DNA of 64,000 nt from Rosellinia necatrix (GCA_021209875.1 JAGYVD010000005.1:2604001-2668000); one strand, 5' to 3'. Numbered from the stretch's first letter, positions 1 through 14,168 are shown. Program-made: numbers and translations. Notes: a model not told the origin generated them from the sequence alone.

Positions 1-761
1 ACAAACATTTCATGGCTACCGACTTCCTCGATCTCAATTCGTCTGCGCCGGGAGGTTCCGGCGAGACGCTAGCACAGAAACTAGCTCGTCAGCACACGAC
101 ACCTGCCCCCATCCCAGGGGGCTACAACAAACCCATGTATGGCTTTCCCGTCACGACATATTGCGGCTCATCGCCTCAGGATAATGACTGGAAGGCGTCA
201 TGGGCCGAGTTCTATGCCAATAATCGCTTGCGTCACATTCTTGGCGCCGGCATCGAGAGGAACGGAGGTGACGAAGAGCTCTCTAAAATGGTAGACAAGA
301 CAGCGAATGAAATCGTCCCGCGGCTGCTTGGAGATGACCACTTGAAGAGCGTGCAGCCTGTTTTAATTCACGGGGACCTATGGAGCGGAAATCATGGACG
401 CGGGCGGATCGCCGGGAAGGGGGGCACAGAAGAGGTCGTCTTCGACCCCTCTTGCGTCTACGGGCATTCCGAATACGAACTCGGCATCATGCGGATGTTT
501 GGTGGCTTCGGGTCTAATTTCTGGAGGGAGTACGAAAGTTTGGTTCCGAAAGCCGAGCCGAAGGAGGAATGGGAAGATCGCGTCGCCTTATACGAGTTGT
601 ATGTGTTTTTTAATCACTACCTTAAAAGGGGTCGGAAGCCTCAAGCCTGCTAACTTTTACGTTTCAGATACCACCATTTGAACCACTGGGCGCTATTTGG
701 CGGCAGTTATAGAACCGGGGCGATGTCGATCATGAAAAGGCTTCATTCGAAGTACGGATGA
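1..761 (+). CDS. Ketosamine-3-kinase (fructosamine kinase family), 5' truncated
   Basis: Phosphorylates sugar amines on glycated proteins or small molecules so that they decompose (protein deglycation); a cytosolic enzyme of the aminoglycoside-phosphotransferase fold. The frame is open at the left edge of the window (codons begin at base 3), so the N-terminal lobe lies outside and the ATG at 12 is internal. Visible motifs are the catalytic loop HGDLWSGN near base 378 and the metal-binding stretch DPSCVYGHSEYELG, which ends in an RMFGG motif typical of the family. Exons are 1-598 and 668-761. The intron has a GTATGT donor at 599, a GCTAAC branch site and TTTCAG at 667. Splicing restores the conserved C-terminal sequence YELYHHLNHWALFGGSYR and ends at TGA 759-761. 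Without splicing the frame stops early at 653. The family call is secure; the physiological substrate cannot be read from sequence. Confidence 0.9.
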
Positions 762-1224
762 GGTTTTGATTGGGCCTATGGCTATGGCTTGTCTAATTTG
801 TTGGTTAGCTAGTACAATCTTGGTCCGTCGGTTGTCGGCACTATTTGGCAATCTCCTGAGATGTTATAACTACAAGCCGGAACGTCTTCGATCATTGTCA
901 TAATTGCAAACTATTATTTTGTGGGAAGAGGACCCCTCTAGCTTCGATGCATCGCTAGAGCAGAAATTCAGTATCATGAACTCAACGACATTATGAGTAT
1001 CCATGAGATCATGTACAGCAGCACTCCGCCCAGCGGTTATTAGTGAGAGACCAGACCCGCTTTTCTCGGGTGTGTACCCCGACCATGAATTCAAAATCCC
1101 TCCATTCATTTTACTCATTAAGTTACCACAAAGCCTCTCAACACAACCTGGTGTTGTACATCGTTCCACACAACCGCGAACCCTGATCTGTAGTTCGGGA
1201 TTTATTTACCCACCTACCATTTTA
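762..1224. other. Intergenic spacer between the two kinase genes
   Basis: About 460 bases containing the 3' untranslated part of the ketosamine kinase gene and the upstream region of the next gene. No coding potential is convincing here. Confidence 0.6.
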
Positions 1225-2483
1225 ATGCCGGAGACTAACCGTAAAGCGATAATCGTGGGCATCAGCGGAGCTTCGTCGAGCGGTAAAACGACCCTCGCAC
1301 GACTCTTGCGCGACACCTTCCCGCATACGTTTATCTTGCACCAAGATGATTTCTACCGGCCCGAAAATGAGTGAGTGATAAGACGAAACATAGATTCGTA
1401 GATATACACCGGTAAACAGCAGGATGGTCATATCGACGCACCGGCACGCGCGGGTCATTTCATGGAAGGCTGACTCGCGGGGATTATAATAGACTCCCCT
1501 ACAAGGAGGGCCTCCTCGACTGGGACTGTGCCGAAGCCCTTGATTTCGACGCCATGGAGCGGGCGCTAGAACACATACGCTCCGAAGGCACCTTTCCTGT
1601 GAGTTGGCACTCATCCGACTAAGCAACCCCCACCACCCCGCGTTATGGCGGCGGTGACAACGATGAGAGGGGCCTCTCTCTTGCGGAGTGCCGCGTTTTT
1701 TTTTTTATATATTCGACCTCGGCGTCGAAAAGAGGAACGGCGGATATCCATCCCCGTTTAACCGCCCAACGAGCCCCCAAAAAAGGGGCCGAACTCTGTC
1801 CATCCGCGCAGGCCCCGAGAACTAACCTCCGCGTGTGGGCAGCCCTTCGTCGACTCCAAGGAGGACCAGAACACGATCGGGACCTGCCCGGTGCCGGAGG
1901 CCTCCATCCGCGCGGCCAAGTCCCGCGTCGAGGCCTGGCTGGCCCCCCGGGCGCGCGGGCCACGCCATCTTCCCCCCACCATCACCACCATCGCCTTCTT
2001 CTTCTTCTTCTTCTTCTTCATCGTCGGAGCCGAAGCTGCGGCTGTGCCTCGTGGACGGCTTCCTCCTCTTCGGCCCGGACCCGCCGCTCCGCCGGCTCGC
2101 AGACGGGCTGTTCGACGTCCGACTGTTCTTGACGGTGGGGCGGCGGCGGGCCACCGCCCGCCGCACCGCCCGCGACGGCTACGTCACCCTCGAGGGCTTC
2201 TGGGCCGACCCCCCCGGCTACGTCGACAAGGTCGTCTGGCCCAACTACGCCGCGTCGCACGCCTGGCTCTTCGAGGGCGGCGACGTCGAGGGCCGGCTCA
2301 GCGCCGACGCCCTGGGGGAGGGGGGGTATACTGGCCCTGCCGGACGTCATTGGCGGCGGTGGGGACGGGGGCGTGAGCGAGGCGGATGGCGCGGCGGGAC
2401 TTGACGTCGATATGCGGATCACGTTCGAGTGGGCCGTGGAGACGCTCATGCGGAAGCTAGAGGAGGTTACAGAAAAGTTATAG
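1225..2483 (+). CDS. NRK1: Nicotinamide riboside kinase / uridine-kinase-like P-loop kinase, with two probable frameshifts
   Basis: Likely phosphorylates nicotinamide riboside to NMN in NAD salvage; a short P-loop kinase of the uridine-kinase superfamily. The start ATG at 1225 is followed by the Walker A stretch GISGASSSGKTT and by QDDFYRPENE. Exons are 1225-1370, 1493-1598 and 1843-2483, with donors GTGAGT at both introns. Family landmarks in exon 3 are VDGFLLFGP, the RDGYVTLEGFW motif, DPPGYVDKVVWPNY and a C-terminal FEWAVETLMRKLEE. The frame shifts by +1 twice in exon 3. The first shift lies between about 1935 and 1993, where there are C6 runs at 1943-1948 and 1972-1977. The second lies at the G5-A-G7 tract 2314-2326. 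Removing one base at each makes the coding length an exact multiple of three, so extra bases in homopolymers are the likeliest cause. A TTC microsatellite (about 1995-2020) encodes a serine tract that other members would lack. Uridine kinase proper is the alternative call. Confidence 0.78.
1994..2020 (+). repeat. (TTC)n microsatellite inside the kinase coding region
   Basis: Eight or so TTC units. In the frame that continues into the conserved VDGFLLF motif they encode polyserine. Confidence 0.8.
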
Positions 2484-2701
2484 ACCGTATCGATCACTCC
2501 TGAAATGCAAAGTCCGCAATGATGCCTTAGCCATTATCTACATGTCAGAGGCTCACAAGGCCGTTGTTCCAGCAATAGACGATACGTGGGTTTAGTAAGT
2601 TATATTTTGCTATCCTGTACCTCCGATATCCGTAACACGCCGATCCTCAATTCCATCCCATTATGTATACCTCAGGGTTATGGGTAACTGCTACCCGGCC
2701 C

Positions 2702-4755
<2,054 letters not shown>

Positions 4756-4830
4756 GATAGGCTGTAGGAGCTGATTACCGTTGGCGGAGAAGAGCGAGGA
4801 GGAGCCATTCTGGATGGCGTCCATCTCGGG

Positions 4831-4837
4831 TTATATA
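4831..4837 (-). promoter_or_regulatory. TATA element of the glucoamylase gene
   Basis: TATATAA on the minus strand, about 76 bases upstream of the chosen ATG (4755). Transcription normally begins roughly 30 bases or more downstream of TATA, which puts the ATG at 4824 at or before the cap site and supports the signal-peptide start. Confidence 0.5.
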
Positions 4838-4849
4838 TCTTTCATGTGA

Positions 4850-7800
4850 CGAGCGAGCGGAGGGCATCGTGAGAAGCTACTTGGCGGTCTAGGCCTGTTC
4901 TGGGGCCTCCACCGCCGTTGGGCGGACGCTGGCCAACGGGCCGATTCTTCCTGGCTGCTGAGGCCCGGGCGTGCGCTATGCCACGAGCATACACGATGCC
5001 GGTCCAAGGTCCAAGGTGGAATTAGGCCGATCCTGAAGGCTCGGCGCCGATGCAATGAACCCTCGACAACGGCCTCTTGATGATGCGTCGCCGGTACTGG
5101 CAGCCAGGACGCAATGCTCGGATCTCTGAATCGGGCCGCTGCGAGGCTTTCTAGAACCGTGCCCGGCTGTCATGCACGCGAGCGAGACGTTGTTCAGGGA
5201 ATGGAGTCTGGGGTAAGGGAAGTTGCAGGCAGATTGCAAGCAAAGCATGTAAAAGTACCTAACATGGATATGCAAGGCTCTCTCTCACGTCTAAGGTTAG
5301 TCGACCGACGTTGCGTTGGGTTCGGTGAGCGGCTGGTCTGCTAATCTGGGTGATTGATTGGTGTGGGGGAGCTGCTCGTGCTTGAGGGGACAAGATAGTG
5401 TAGTGGAGGAGCAGAGTGCAGCATAGCATTAGCAAGGTAGCACAGCACAGCACAGTAGGTACAATAACACAGTACAGCATACAATAACACAGAGCAAAGC
5501 GTCAAGAAAACCCGAGCAGGAGAGTTTGGAGTTGTGATAAAGATATCCCCCGGATAGTGTGAGCATGGTCAGGCTTTTTGCTTGAATATACTTTGCATAC
5601 AGTACTAGTGTACATATGTGTAGCGATACCATGGCGGTAATGTGTACTATTAATCGGCGGGAGACATAGTTAAAAGCTCCGGCATGTGGGCAGTATAGTG
5701 TAGGACTTTTATCCGTCCCGGGGACCCTGGAAGACCTGGGGAGAGGACCGGGGTTGTCATTAGGTGGTTAAAGTTGCAGGCGGCTTGAAATTCGGAGGTA
5801 AATCCACTCCACCCCTCCTACCCCAGGCTAGACCCTGTTATTGTAAAGCTTAGCATATGAATGACATGATGCTCGAATACCGTCTAAGCGAGATGCTTCG
5901 AAAGCCGATGTGACCCGAGAAAGGTACCAACGTCCCGAATATCCTGGGCTATCCTATCTAGGTTAGTTTAGCTATATTGAAAAGAGAATGTGGAGGTATC
6001 TACAGAGCTAGATTACTTAAATAGCCGGCCATATACCTAGAGCCTCTACCGAGGTACCCAGAACTAATTAGAATAACAGTGAAACAAAACCCGAACCTGC
6101 CGTTCCTGCATACTTGCAGTGGCAACAGTATTCTTATGCTAGGTATTTAAACTTGATCGAAGTCGACGGGTTTTACTCCCTTAGTAGGTATCATTTCTTA
6201 GGCGATAAAGAGATATTTAACAATCACAGTTTCCAGTCAACCTTTACTAACATGGTAAATGATAAATCCATCCCTTCTGAAGAAACACTATCAGGTCGAG
6301 ATGGCGCTTCCGGTATATATTTGTTTGGTTCGGTTCATCGCCCCGAAAAACATGTCTTGGCGATTTAATGCCAAAGCGACTCTGCAATAACTCAGCTAAG
6401 GTTAGCTTGTGATAATATGAGACGTAATTTAGACTAACTAACTCATGTCTGTTCTTCATAATCCGGGGCTTCATAGGGCTTGAGAACGGGTTTTTATTTT
6501 TGATCAGAATACTATTGACGCGGGCAAGATGTACATTTGGCTGCTCCAATCCCCCTCATATTAGGTAGGAGCCCCCTCTTGACGCATGCTCCCTTTGTTC
6601 TAAATTCGCTTAGTGTCAAGTCTGACAAAGGAAGCGAATACGCTGCTGCGCAATATAGATGAACCCCAAATAGGCACCAGAATCTACTACGCGAGATACC
6701 TTTCGAGCTCCCCTAGCAAAAAAGTTATAGCTCGGATCAACGGCGGCCAATTTATGACGTAGTAATGTGTAGTAACAGATGCTGCGTGAGATACATTGGT
6801 ATAGACATGGGTTTGCTAGAGATTGATATATAGCCACTTAGAGAAAGTGTAGTGTTGAGTCGGAATTTGTATGCGAATAAGATGTACGTCTTTCATTCTT
6901 AGACCTTAATGGGGACACCAGCCAAAACGGCAATTAGTAGGGGATTCCGTCTGATCTAAGAACTTGAATTCTACACTAATTGCTCTCTACATTCTGTAGC
7001 CTAGAAAATCGCCTCTAAACGCCACTAATAACCGATATAGTTCACTAGTATGATTACGATTACATATTATGAGAAATATCGTTACCATTTTTGTTCCCTG
7101 GAACTGATGGAACCGGAGACCTATTTGGCCACTGAGGAAGAGGATCAAAATACCCCCCCTTGCTTCGGCCCTATTGGCCTCGGCGCTTGGGGTCACCATT
7201 CAATGGTCGACATGTGAATGACACTCCATGGCTGGTGACCTAGTGTGCTCCCCCGCTATTCACCTGCTTAGGCGGTTGTTGTTTCAGGGCGGAAGTATAT
7301 GTAATGAAGCACTGTTGAACAGTCGGATAAAATGGAGAAAGGAATATTGGGGATGTCTCTGGCATCTAAAGCATGCGAAAACCATTCGATATAGCCCCAA
7401 CTTTCGGGCCGTCTGCGAGCGGCTGTATCGCGGGGTAGGTCGGCCATGGCGGATGATCCGGTCGCCGGTGCAAACTTCCTCACGTGGCAGAGAGCCGAAG
7501 TTCAAGGTTGGTTCGGTGCTACTGGCACTATTAGGCCCCTTCGCTTCGGCCTTGACGAGCCTTAGTGCATGGTATTATAGATGATGTAGAACCGATGCTG
7601 GTGAGTATATCTGGCGCAGCGATGTCCATTATTGGCGGATGAATGTAATTGGCGTAGTAAGGCCAAGCGACCACGCCTTGATCACAACATTTCGATCTTG
7701 GGCGGAGAAAGCCGCTGGCAGGGAAGTTCGACTAATCACAGCAGAGTGAGCATTGAACATACTATGTCCAGTATATTGTATCCATACACACATAAACATA

Positions 7801-9088
7801 TATATGCAAGCGCCTGCATATAACTCTGTCTCGGGTTGACCCGTTGCTGCGTGCTGACTGTTGATCTAATTTGTCCGGTCAGGTCCGCGGGCAAGTACTG
7901 AAGGCACAACGAGCCTACATTAGGCACCTAGTAGTTAGATATCGCATAGGTAACATTTTGCTGTGCAAGAGGGAGGTACGACCCACAGTGTCGAGTGGTT
8001 ACCTGCTACGGTGGACTCCATGTCAATCACCAGAACCATCCCATCTACAACTTCGCTTTCCATTGCTACAGCTGCGTCTATCGTAGAGGACCAGCCCAGA
8101 AGTTGAGCGATCAAACATTTAAGTTGGCCCCAAAAACCTAGGTAGGCATTTTGCTGTTGCAAGTTATCGATATAGGTGCAGGAGTACCACTTATAGGCCT
8201 GATTTCTGCTAGCCTGTAGTATACAACCGTGTTTTGCGACAATGGAGACTAGTCGACAGATTTGCTGAGCTAAGTTGACGAATGATATGCGCACTGCTAC
8301 CAAATCTATCGCACTTTAACGCTTGAAAAACTAGAAGGCGTTTTCTCTCATCTGTACTATGGGTGGTAGAACGGCTCGTAGATACGACTTCAAAGTGATG
8401 CATCCACGGCAATCCCGCGACACGGGAAGTATGTTAGAAGTTATGTAGACATCGTATGGTTTTCCCCCACCTCATAAATCAAAGATCTCAGCTGTGGCTT
8501 TGGAATATACGGTCTCTAAATACAGCGTGCCGAGCTCAGCCCGAGGGCGAACTCAGGCGCGCTGAGTTTGGTTACTCTGCGACCTGTGATTTGGACTGAC
8601 ATCATGACAAAAAGGATGATTCCATAGGAAATCGAGCTGCCTCGACCATCAACTCTGAATCCGCAATGCGAACAGAGGACGGTCGGGCACAGGTCGGTGG
8701 TGTAAGAAGAAGAGAGGAGAAAAAAGTCCGAACGAAAAAATTTGGCGACTTAAATGCCAGATACTTTAGAGTGGGGACGTGGCTGTGCAGAGCAGCCAGT
8801 CCAACACCTCCCATCAGTCAAAAGTCAGGTGGCTGGCTGTACCCATATCAAAAGTGGCTGAATTGTTATGGCTTGGCACGATTAAGGTTCGTTGTGCACT
8901 AGCCAAGTACCTACCTAAAACTAGTTAATGGCTGGGTGCAAGAATGTAGGCACGTCGCGGCACCTTCAACCTTCTCATCGAAATAACAGCAAAACGTCCC
9001 TTCATCCTGCAAACATTTACAATACCCCGCAAACCCCACGATATCTTGTACCTACAACAAACAAGCGCACCAGATCCTCGCAGTTGGG
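4850..9088. other. Gene-poor region of about 4.2 kb
   Basis: The first few hundred bases are the GC-rich upstream region of the glucoamylase gene. From about 5,350 onward the DNA is less GC-rich, rich in TA steps, and carries simple runs such as cagcacagcacag near 5,440-5,480. Open frames up to about 122 codons exist on both strands, but none has recognisable motifs, plausible splice structure or consistent coding character. I found no terminal repeats or transposase-like motifs. Confidence 0.55.
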
Positions 9089-11053
9089 ATGGATGCCGCC
9101 TCAATCGAGGAGACAAATCGTCTCCGTGTCTCGCTGGGCATGAAGCCCTTGCCTGTCCCGGGGGCGAGCGGCCCTCAATTCAAAGAAAAGGAGGCTGTTC
9201 CCAAAGGCGAAGAACCCGCGAGCACCCTAGAAACACGAGAGGCTGCCGCATACGACAACTACAAAAAGGTCCAAGAAGCCGACGCTGCGAAAAAGCGACG
9301 CGAGGATAAGGCTGCGGCCGTCAAAAGGGCACGCGACGCGGCGAAACGTTTCGAGGCATTACAAGGGAAGGGACTCGGGGATGCGGATGGAGACGACGAT
9401 CTGGACGCCAAAGCATGGCTAGTAAGCCAGAAGAAGCGGCAAAAGAAGATACAGAAATCCCGGAAAGAAGATGAGGAGGCCGAGGCTGCCAAGGCAGCAG
9501 CGGCAGCCGCGGCTCAATATACATCGAAAGACCTCGCGGGCGTCAAAGTGCGCCATGAAGTAGATTCGTTTGCGGATGGAGATGAGCAAATTCTTACTCT
9601 CGCTGATAGAGACGTCCTGGCTGATGAAGAAGAGGGCGACGAGTTAGAGAATATTCAACTACGGGAACAAGAGAAACTGAGCGAAAAACTCAACCTGAAA
9701 AAGAAGAAGCCCGTCTATGACCCCCATGAGATTAACGAAACCGGTGACCAAAATATCCTCTCCCAATACGACGAAGAAATTAGTGGCAAGGCAGTCAAAC
9801 GATTCACATTGGATGGCCAAGGGAACAACAGCATGCAGTCTATCTCATCCAAACATCAGAAACGGGTCCCACAGATCCAGGCGATAAGCCTGGACTTCTT
9901 AGACGAGGCTCCTCCAGCTTCGGATTATCTGGATATCTCAGAAGTCAAGGTTAAGAAGCCCAAGAAGAAGTCAAAGTCAACCAGGCAGCGGCCCGCAGAC
10001 GAGGACGATATATTCCCAAACCAGGGGCCCGAGGAGCAATCTATGGATATTGATTCGGGCGCCGGGTTTATTAGTCGAAAACGGAAAACCGAGGATTCCG
10101 AAATTATTGACGATGAGGATCTACAAGCGAACCTAGCCACTCAGAGACGGAATGCTTTGAAGAAACGCAAGAAAATGCGTCCTGAGGACCTTGCACGCCA
10201 GTTTCGTGATGAGGCCCTGAACGAGGTTTCAGAGACAGACGCCCAAAGAGGCCAGGGCGTTGGGCTTGTTATTGACGAGATTTCTGAATTTGTTTCAGGT
10301 TTGACAAAGGAGGACCTCGAAGAACGCAAGACACACAGAGCCGGGTCGCCCCAGCGTAAGGCTGCCACGGCCATGGAAGATGAATCGGACGAAGATGAAC
10401 CAATGAGAGATAGGGACGACCCTGATGAAGCGCGAACCAAAGGGGAGCCGACCGTACTAGCAGAAACAGCTGCTATCGGCGTTGACGAAGAAAAGACCAT
10501 AAGTACTGGCATTGGTGCCGCGCTACAGCTTCTTAGAGAGCGTCGTCTCGTCAATGATGCAGGGTCGAGCGAATTGAACGAGCATTTCCGCCACCAGCAG
10601 GCATTTCTTACCGAGAAGCGGAGGCGACTGGAAGATATTGAGCAGAGCACACGCAATCAGCGTGAGCGAGACCGTCAGGGTGGCCGCCTCGATCGAATGT
10701 CCATGCAAGAACGCGAACAATGGGCCCGCCAGCAAAACAACATACGGGACCAGCAAGCTTCTCGGCAGATGGCGGAATTGTTCAATAGAGACTATAAACC
10801 GAGCGTTGACCTCAAGTACGTTGACGAAGACGGTCGTTTACTTGGCCAGAAGGACGCTTTCAAGCACCTAAGCCACGCATTCCACGGTAAAGGGTCAGGA
10901 AAAGGCAAGACGGATAAGCGACTGAAGAAGATCGAAGATGAGAAGCGCCACGAGTCTCAGAGTGTGCTCGATGCCAGCCAGAATGTCGGCATAAGCTCAG
11001 CAGCCGCCCACCAGACCCGTACACGAAGGGAGGCGGGTGTCAGATTGGCCTAG
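9089..11053 (+). CDS. SNU66: SNU66/SART1 family U4/U6.U5 tri-snRNP protein
   Basis: A nuclear splicing factor that bridges the U4/U6.U5 tri-snRNP and binds the ubiquitin-like protein Hub1. Intronless, 654 residues. Residues 5-21 (SIEETNRLRVSLGMKPLPV) form a HIND-type Hub1-interaction element, diagnostic of the family. Long charged helical regions follow (RKEDEEAEAAK, EEEGDELENIQLREQEKLSEKL), with nuclear-type basic tracts (KVKKPKKKSKS). The conserved C-terminal SART1 core contains GIGAALQLLRERRLV and DLKYVDEDGRLLGQKDAFKHLSHAFHGKGSGK. The ATG at 9089 is chosen because HIND elements sit at the extreme N-terminus. Function is inferred from yeast Snu66 and human SART1. Confidence 0.95.
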   Translation: MDAASIEETNRLRVSLGMKPLPVPGASGPQFKEKEAVPKGEEPASTLETREAAAYDNYKKVQEADAAKKRREDKAAAVKRARDAAKRFEALQGKGLGDADGDDDLDAKAWLVSQKKRQKKIQKSRKEDEEAEAAKAAAAAAAQYTSKDLAGVKVRHEVDSFADGDEQILTLADRDVLADEEEGDELENIQLREQEKLSEKLNLKKKKPVYDPHEINETGDQNILSQYDEEISGKAVKRFTLDGQGNNSMQSISSKHQKRVPQIQAISLDFLDEAPPASDYLDISEVKVKKPKKKSKSTRQRPADEDDIFPNQGPEEQSMDIDSGAGFISRKRKTEDSEIIDDEDLQANLATQRRNALKKRKKMRPEDLARQFRDEALNEVSETDAQRGQGVGLVIDEISEFVSGLTKEDLEERKTHRAGSPQRKAATAMEDESDEDEPMRDRDDPDEARTKGEPTVLAETAAIGVDEEKTISTGIGAALQLLRERRLVNDAGSSELNEHFRHQQAFLTEKRRRLEDIEQSTRNQRERDRQGGRLDRMSMQEREQWARQQNNIRDQQASRQMAELFNRDYKPSVDLKYVDEDGRLLGQKDAFKHLSHAFHGKGSGKGKTDKRLKKIEDEKRHESQSVLDASQNVGISSAAAHQTRTRREAGVRLA

Positions 11054-12365
11054 CGAAGCCGAAGGGATTTCAAAAGGTGCTTTACCTACCCAATTAGTAT
11101 CGCTTGAAGGTCTAATAAATTGATGCTGACATTTTAAGCGAAGTTGTATTGATGTTGGTATCGGATGATCCCCTACGTTTTTAATGCCCGTGCGTTCCGT
11201 GAATTTAGGACAAACATGATGCTGGCGAGGGCGAGTTGGATCTCTCGCTTGTTTACGTTGAAAGCCACATACTAACATGGCCCTTGTTCTCATGAAAGCG
11301 TACGCACCTCATCGTTTCTTCACCCATCGACTAATGCATAGGTTTATTCCGAATGCAAACGAAGGAATTGAATAATAACCACAGGAGTCGAACGCTTATC
11401 TATTCATCCCCCTGGCTGACTCCGGCGACCTATCGGAGAAAACTATAACAACACCAGAAAGCGCCCAGCTTCGCTCCCGTGCCACAATACGCCGACGGCA
11501 CGTTGCTAATCTCTGCGTGTGGATGACCTGCCTTTTTTGCTCACCATTGCTCAATTTTAGCTTCATCCAGTGAGAAGCAATTAGGCAGGTTGCTTAGGCT
11601 TAGTTTGGCATTTCCGTTCCTGGTAAAGCGGGCCTATGCTACATTGGAACGGCGGATTGTTATTAGCTCCCTGTTTGGTCCAATCCATGACTGCTCGTGT
11701 GTGGGGAGTGTGTGACGGGGCTCATCCATTACCGCTCGTCCTCCCTTCTGTGTATACCAAAGTTATCTTGATGCTTGTTACATTACGGGTTAGGATAACA
11801 CTTCACAGCACGACGTTACTGCCGATCGTCGAGATATTCCCCGAAGTAGGGATCTTCTCCCGGCAACCGAGGCCATTCGTCCCCAGCATTCACGGTACAT
11901 TCTGCACGAAATAAACCGTTCACTCCACTGTTGCGCCGACTCCTCCCAAAATAGGTGCTCTGTTATACTACACACTTGATCAGGTGGGTTTTGTCATGTC
12001 TGGTAACAAATAGCATACCGTGTGCTCCCACCATCTATATAACAGTCTGCAGATCGCCTCGAATATTCCCATTCTGGGATTTTTATCTTCTCATTGCCAT
12101 GTAACGTCTCTCATATTCAGGATGCCGTGGGTGCAAGCGACAGGATTGAAGTCTGAAGCGATAACGGGAGGCTGCGGTCTGTCTAGGACTACAAATACGT
12201 GACGAGGTTCCTCGATCAACTGCTGTCTTATCACCAACCATCAGGATCCAACCCTATCACCAGTCCTTGAGGGACCTTCTTTTTCTTGTAGATATTTCAC
12301 TTCTTTGCATATACATATACATATACCCATACATATATACTTTCAACACCTTAAAATCCTTCACG
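11054..12365. other. Intergenic region upstream of the chitinase gene
   Basis: About 1.3 kb with no supported gene. A TATATAA lies at 12036-12042. A CT-rich stretch and repeated catatacatatac sequence at about 12,270-12,350 lie just before the chitinase ATG, in keeping with a fungal 5' leader. A short leader intron is possible but cannot be shown. Confidence 0.5.
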
Positions 12366-13598
12366 ATGGTTTCCGCTCTAGTATCAACCTCTCTGGGCCT
12401 TTTGGCTGGGCTTGCGACTGCGCTTCCTCGTCCCCTTGTCCCCCGCCAGGCCAGCGGTGAAACTGTCGTCTACTGGGGCCAGAACGGTGGTGGTACCAGT
12501 GAGTAGTTGCTCGAGATATATTCGCCTGTCTTCGGAGAGGGCGCTAACTCCGAATTCTTAGTCGAAAACAACGATCTCTCAGCCTACTGTGGATCGGATT
12601 CGGGCGTCGATATCATTGTATTGGCCTTTTTGTACTCGTACGGGAACGGAAACGAAATTCCATCCGGAACTATCGGCCAGTCGTGCTTCATCACCAACGC
12701 CGGCGAAGGCCAAAACTGTGAGGCTTTGTCTTCGGCTATTTCAAAATGCCAATCGAACGGCATTAAGATTATCTTGTCACTGGGTGGCGCCGTTGGCTCG
12801 TACGCGTTAGCGTCCGATGATGAGGCTACGACCGTTGGCAACAATTTGTGGAAGGTATACGGAAACTCCGGTGCTACCGATGTGAAGAGACCCTTTGGTG
12901 ATGTTTTTGTCAATGGCTTCGACCTTGACCTGGAAGCGAACAAGGGAAGCGAGTTCTACCCGACCTTGATTTCTACACTTCGAAGCAACTTCGCAAGCGA
13001 TTCCGCCAATCAGTACTTCATTACCGGGGCGCCACAGTGCCCCATCCCGGAACCGAACATGGGTGTGATCATCGACAACGCCAAATTCGACTACCTCTGG
13101 CCTCAGTTCTACAACAACAACAACTACACCGTCCCATGTGCGCTCCCTATCAACGGAAACGCTCCCTTCAACTATGATGACTGGGTCACGTATACTGCTG
13201 GCACCCCCCTCGGCTGACGCGAGTGAGTTCCCCCTGTCCCCTGCCCTCCCTCTTTCCCCCTCCCCTCTGTTATCCTTTCCAGCGCTGCCAAATTTTGCCA
13301 CATCGTAAATCTGTTGGTTCGATATATACTGAAATATATGGATTCTAACAATGCCTTCGTATAGAGCTCTACATCGGAGTGCCGGCTGCGCCTCTCGCTG
13401 CTAACGGCTCCCCCCAGTGGCGAAACATACTACGCAACTCCGGAGCAACTGGCTGAGATCGTCGGTGAATACAAGAGCCACGACAGATTCAGCGGCATCA
13501 TGATGTGGTCTGCTGGTTTCTCAGACTCCAACGTCATCAACGGCTGCACATACGCCCAGCAGGCCAAGTCGATTCTCAATACCGGATCCCCATGCTAG
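12366..13598 (+). CDS. Secreted GH18 chitinase (class III, CHIB1-like), with two homopolymer frameshifts
   Basis: An endochitinase of the plant class III/fungal group that cleaves beta-1,4-GlcNAc polymers of walls or exogenous chitin. Exons are 12366-12498, 12562-13222 and 13365-13598. The N-terminus is a signal peptide followed by a short basic propeptide, then GETVVYWGQNGGGT, the typical first strand. KIILSLGGAVGSY is the second GH18 motif. The active-site motif reads NGFDLDLE, with the acid Glu at about 169. After correction the C-terminus reads AKLYIGVPAAPLAANG, then SGETYYATPEQLAEIVGEYK and MMWSAGFSDSNV, ending GSPC. Two single-base excesses break the frame: the C6 run at 13204-13209 (otherwise a stop just before the intron) and the C6 run at 13410-13415. 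Removing one C at each gives 341 codons plus stop. Assembly error is likelier than a pseudogene because everything else is conserved. Confidence 0.88.
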
Positions 13599-14168
13599 AG
13601 AGGTTCTTCTCGTCCTGGAGACGACCTTTACCTTTTCGCCGTAAGCTCTCCAATTGCCGACATTGGCATTCAAGTACAAGAGCTGATTGGACGAAAAGTG
13701 TATTTCAAAAGGCGTCAACGAACCGGTGTAGTTCTTCGCGTTCACGGTGAATTTGGAGGTCAACAGCTCGACTAAGTGGTCGTAGTATTATGTGAAACAA
13801 ACTTGATTTTGGCACTTCACATCAAGACCATTTAGCGGTTCGTAATTAGAGATTTTTTCACAGTTTATGAATTTACGAAACTTACTAGTCAATGCCTATA
13901 TAACAGCAGTGGCTCTCATCTTCCAATCTTTGTTCATATCGTATTCTATCCTTCGAACTAGTGACACGGCAGGGACGGGACAATTAATTTTGCGAGGAGG
14001 AGAACATATTATAAAACTCTAACGATTCTCTACATCGCTACGCCCCCGACTTACCTTTGGGAGCAACCTATCAACTTCAATTTAGCTAGTTAGCCCTCTG
14101 TACCTACGATCTGCTACACTTCGGCCGGCTATTTTGAAAACTCGGCGCTCGAGCCTCGCCCTCCCCGA
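13599..14168. other. Spacer between convergent genes
   Basis: About 570 bases between the chitinase stop and the end of the convergent Ser/Pro-rich gene. It is AT-leaning and I see no coding feature. Confidence 0.5.

Noticed and set aside
4756..4824. N-terminal extension of the glucoamylase from the ATG at 4824
   Set aside because: It would bury the signal peptide and starts only about seven bases from the TATA element, so it is probably untranscribed.
7935..8412. Adjacent minus-strand frames of 122 and 67 codons
   Set aside because: Considered as a possible decayed gene, but I found no domain motif and no splice pair that joins them into a recognisable product.
10141..10656. Antisense frame of 171 codons within SNU66
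   Set aside because: A Ser-rich shadow of the charged coding strand of SNU66.
12807..13301. Antisense frame of 164 codons over the chitinase exon
   Set aside because: A shadow of a conserved GH18 coding region.
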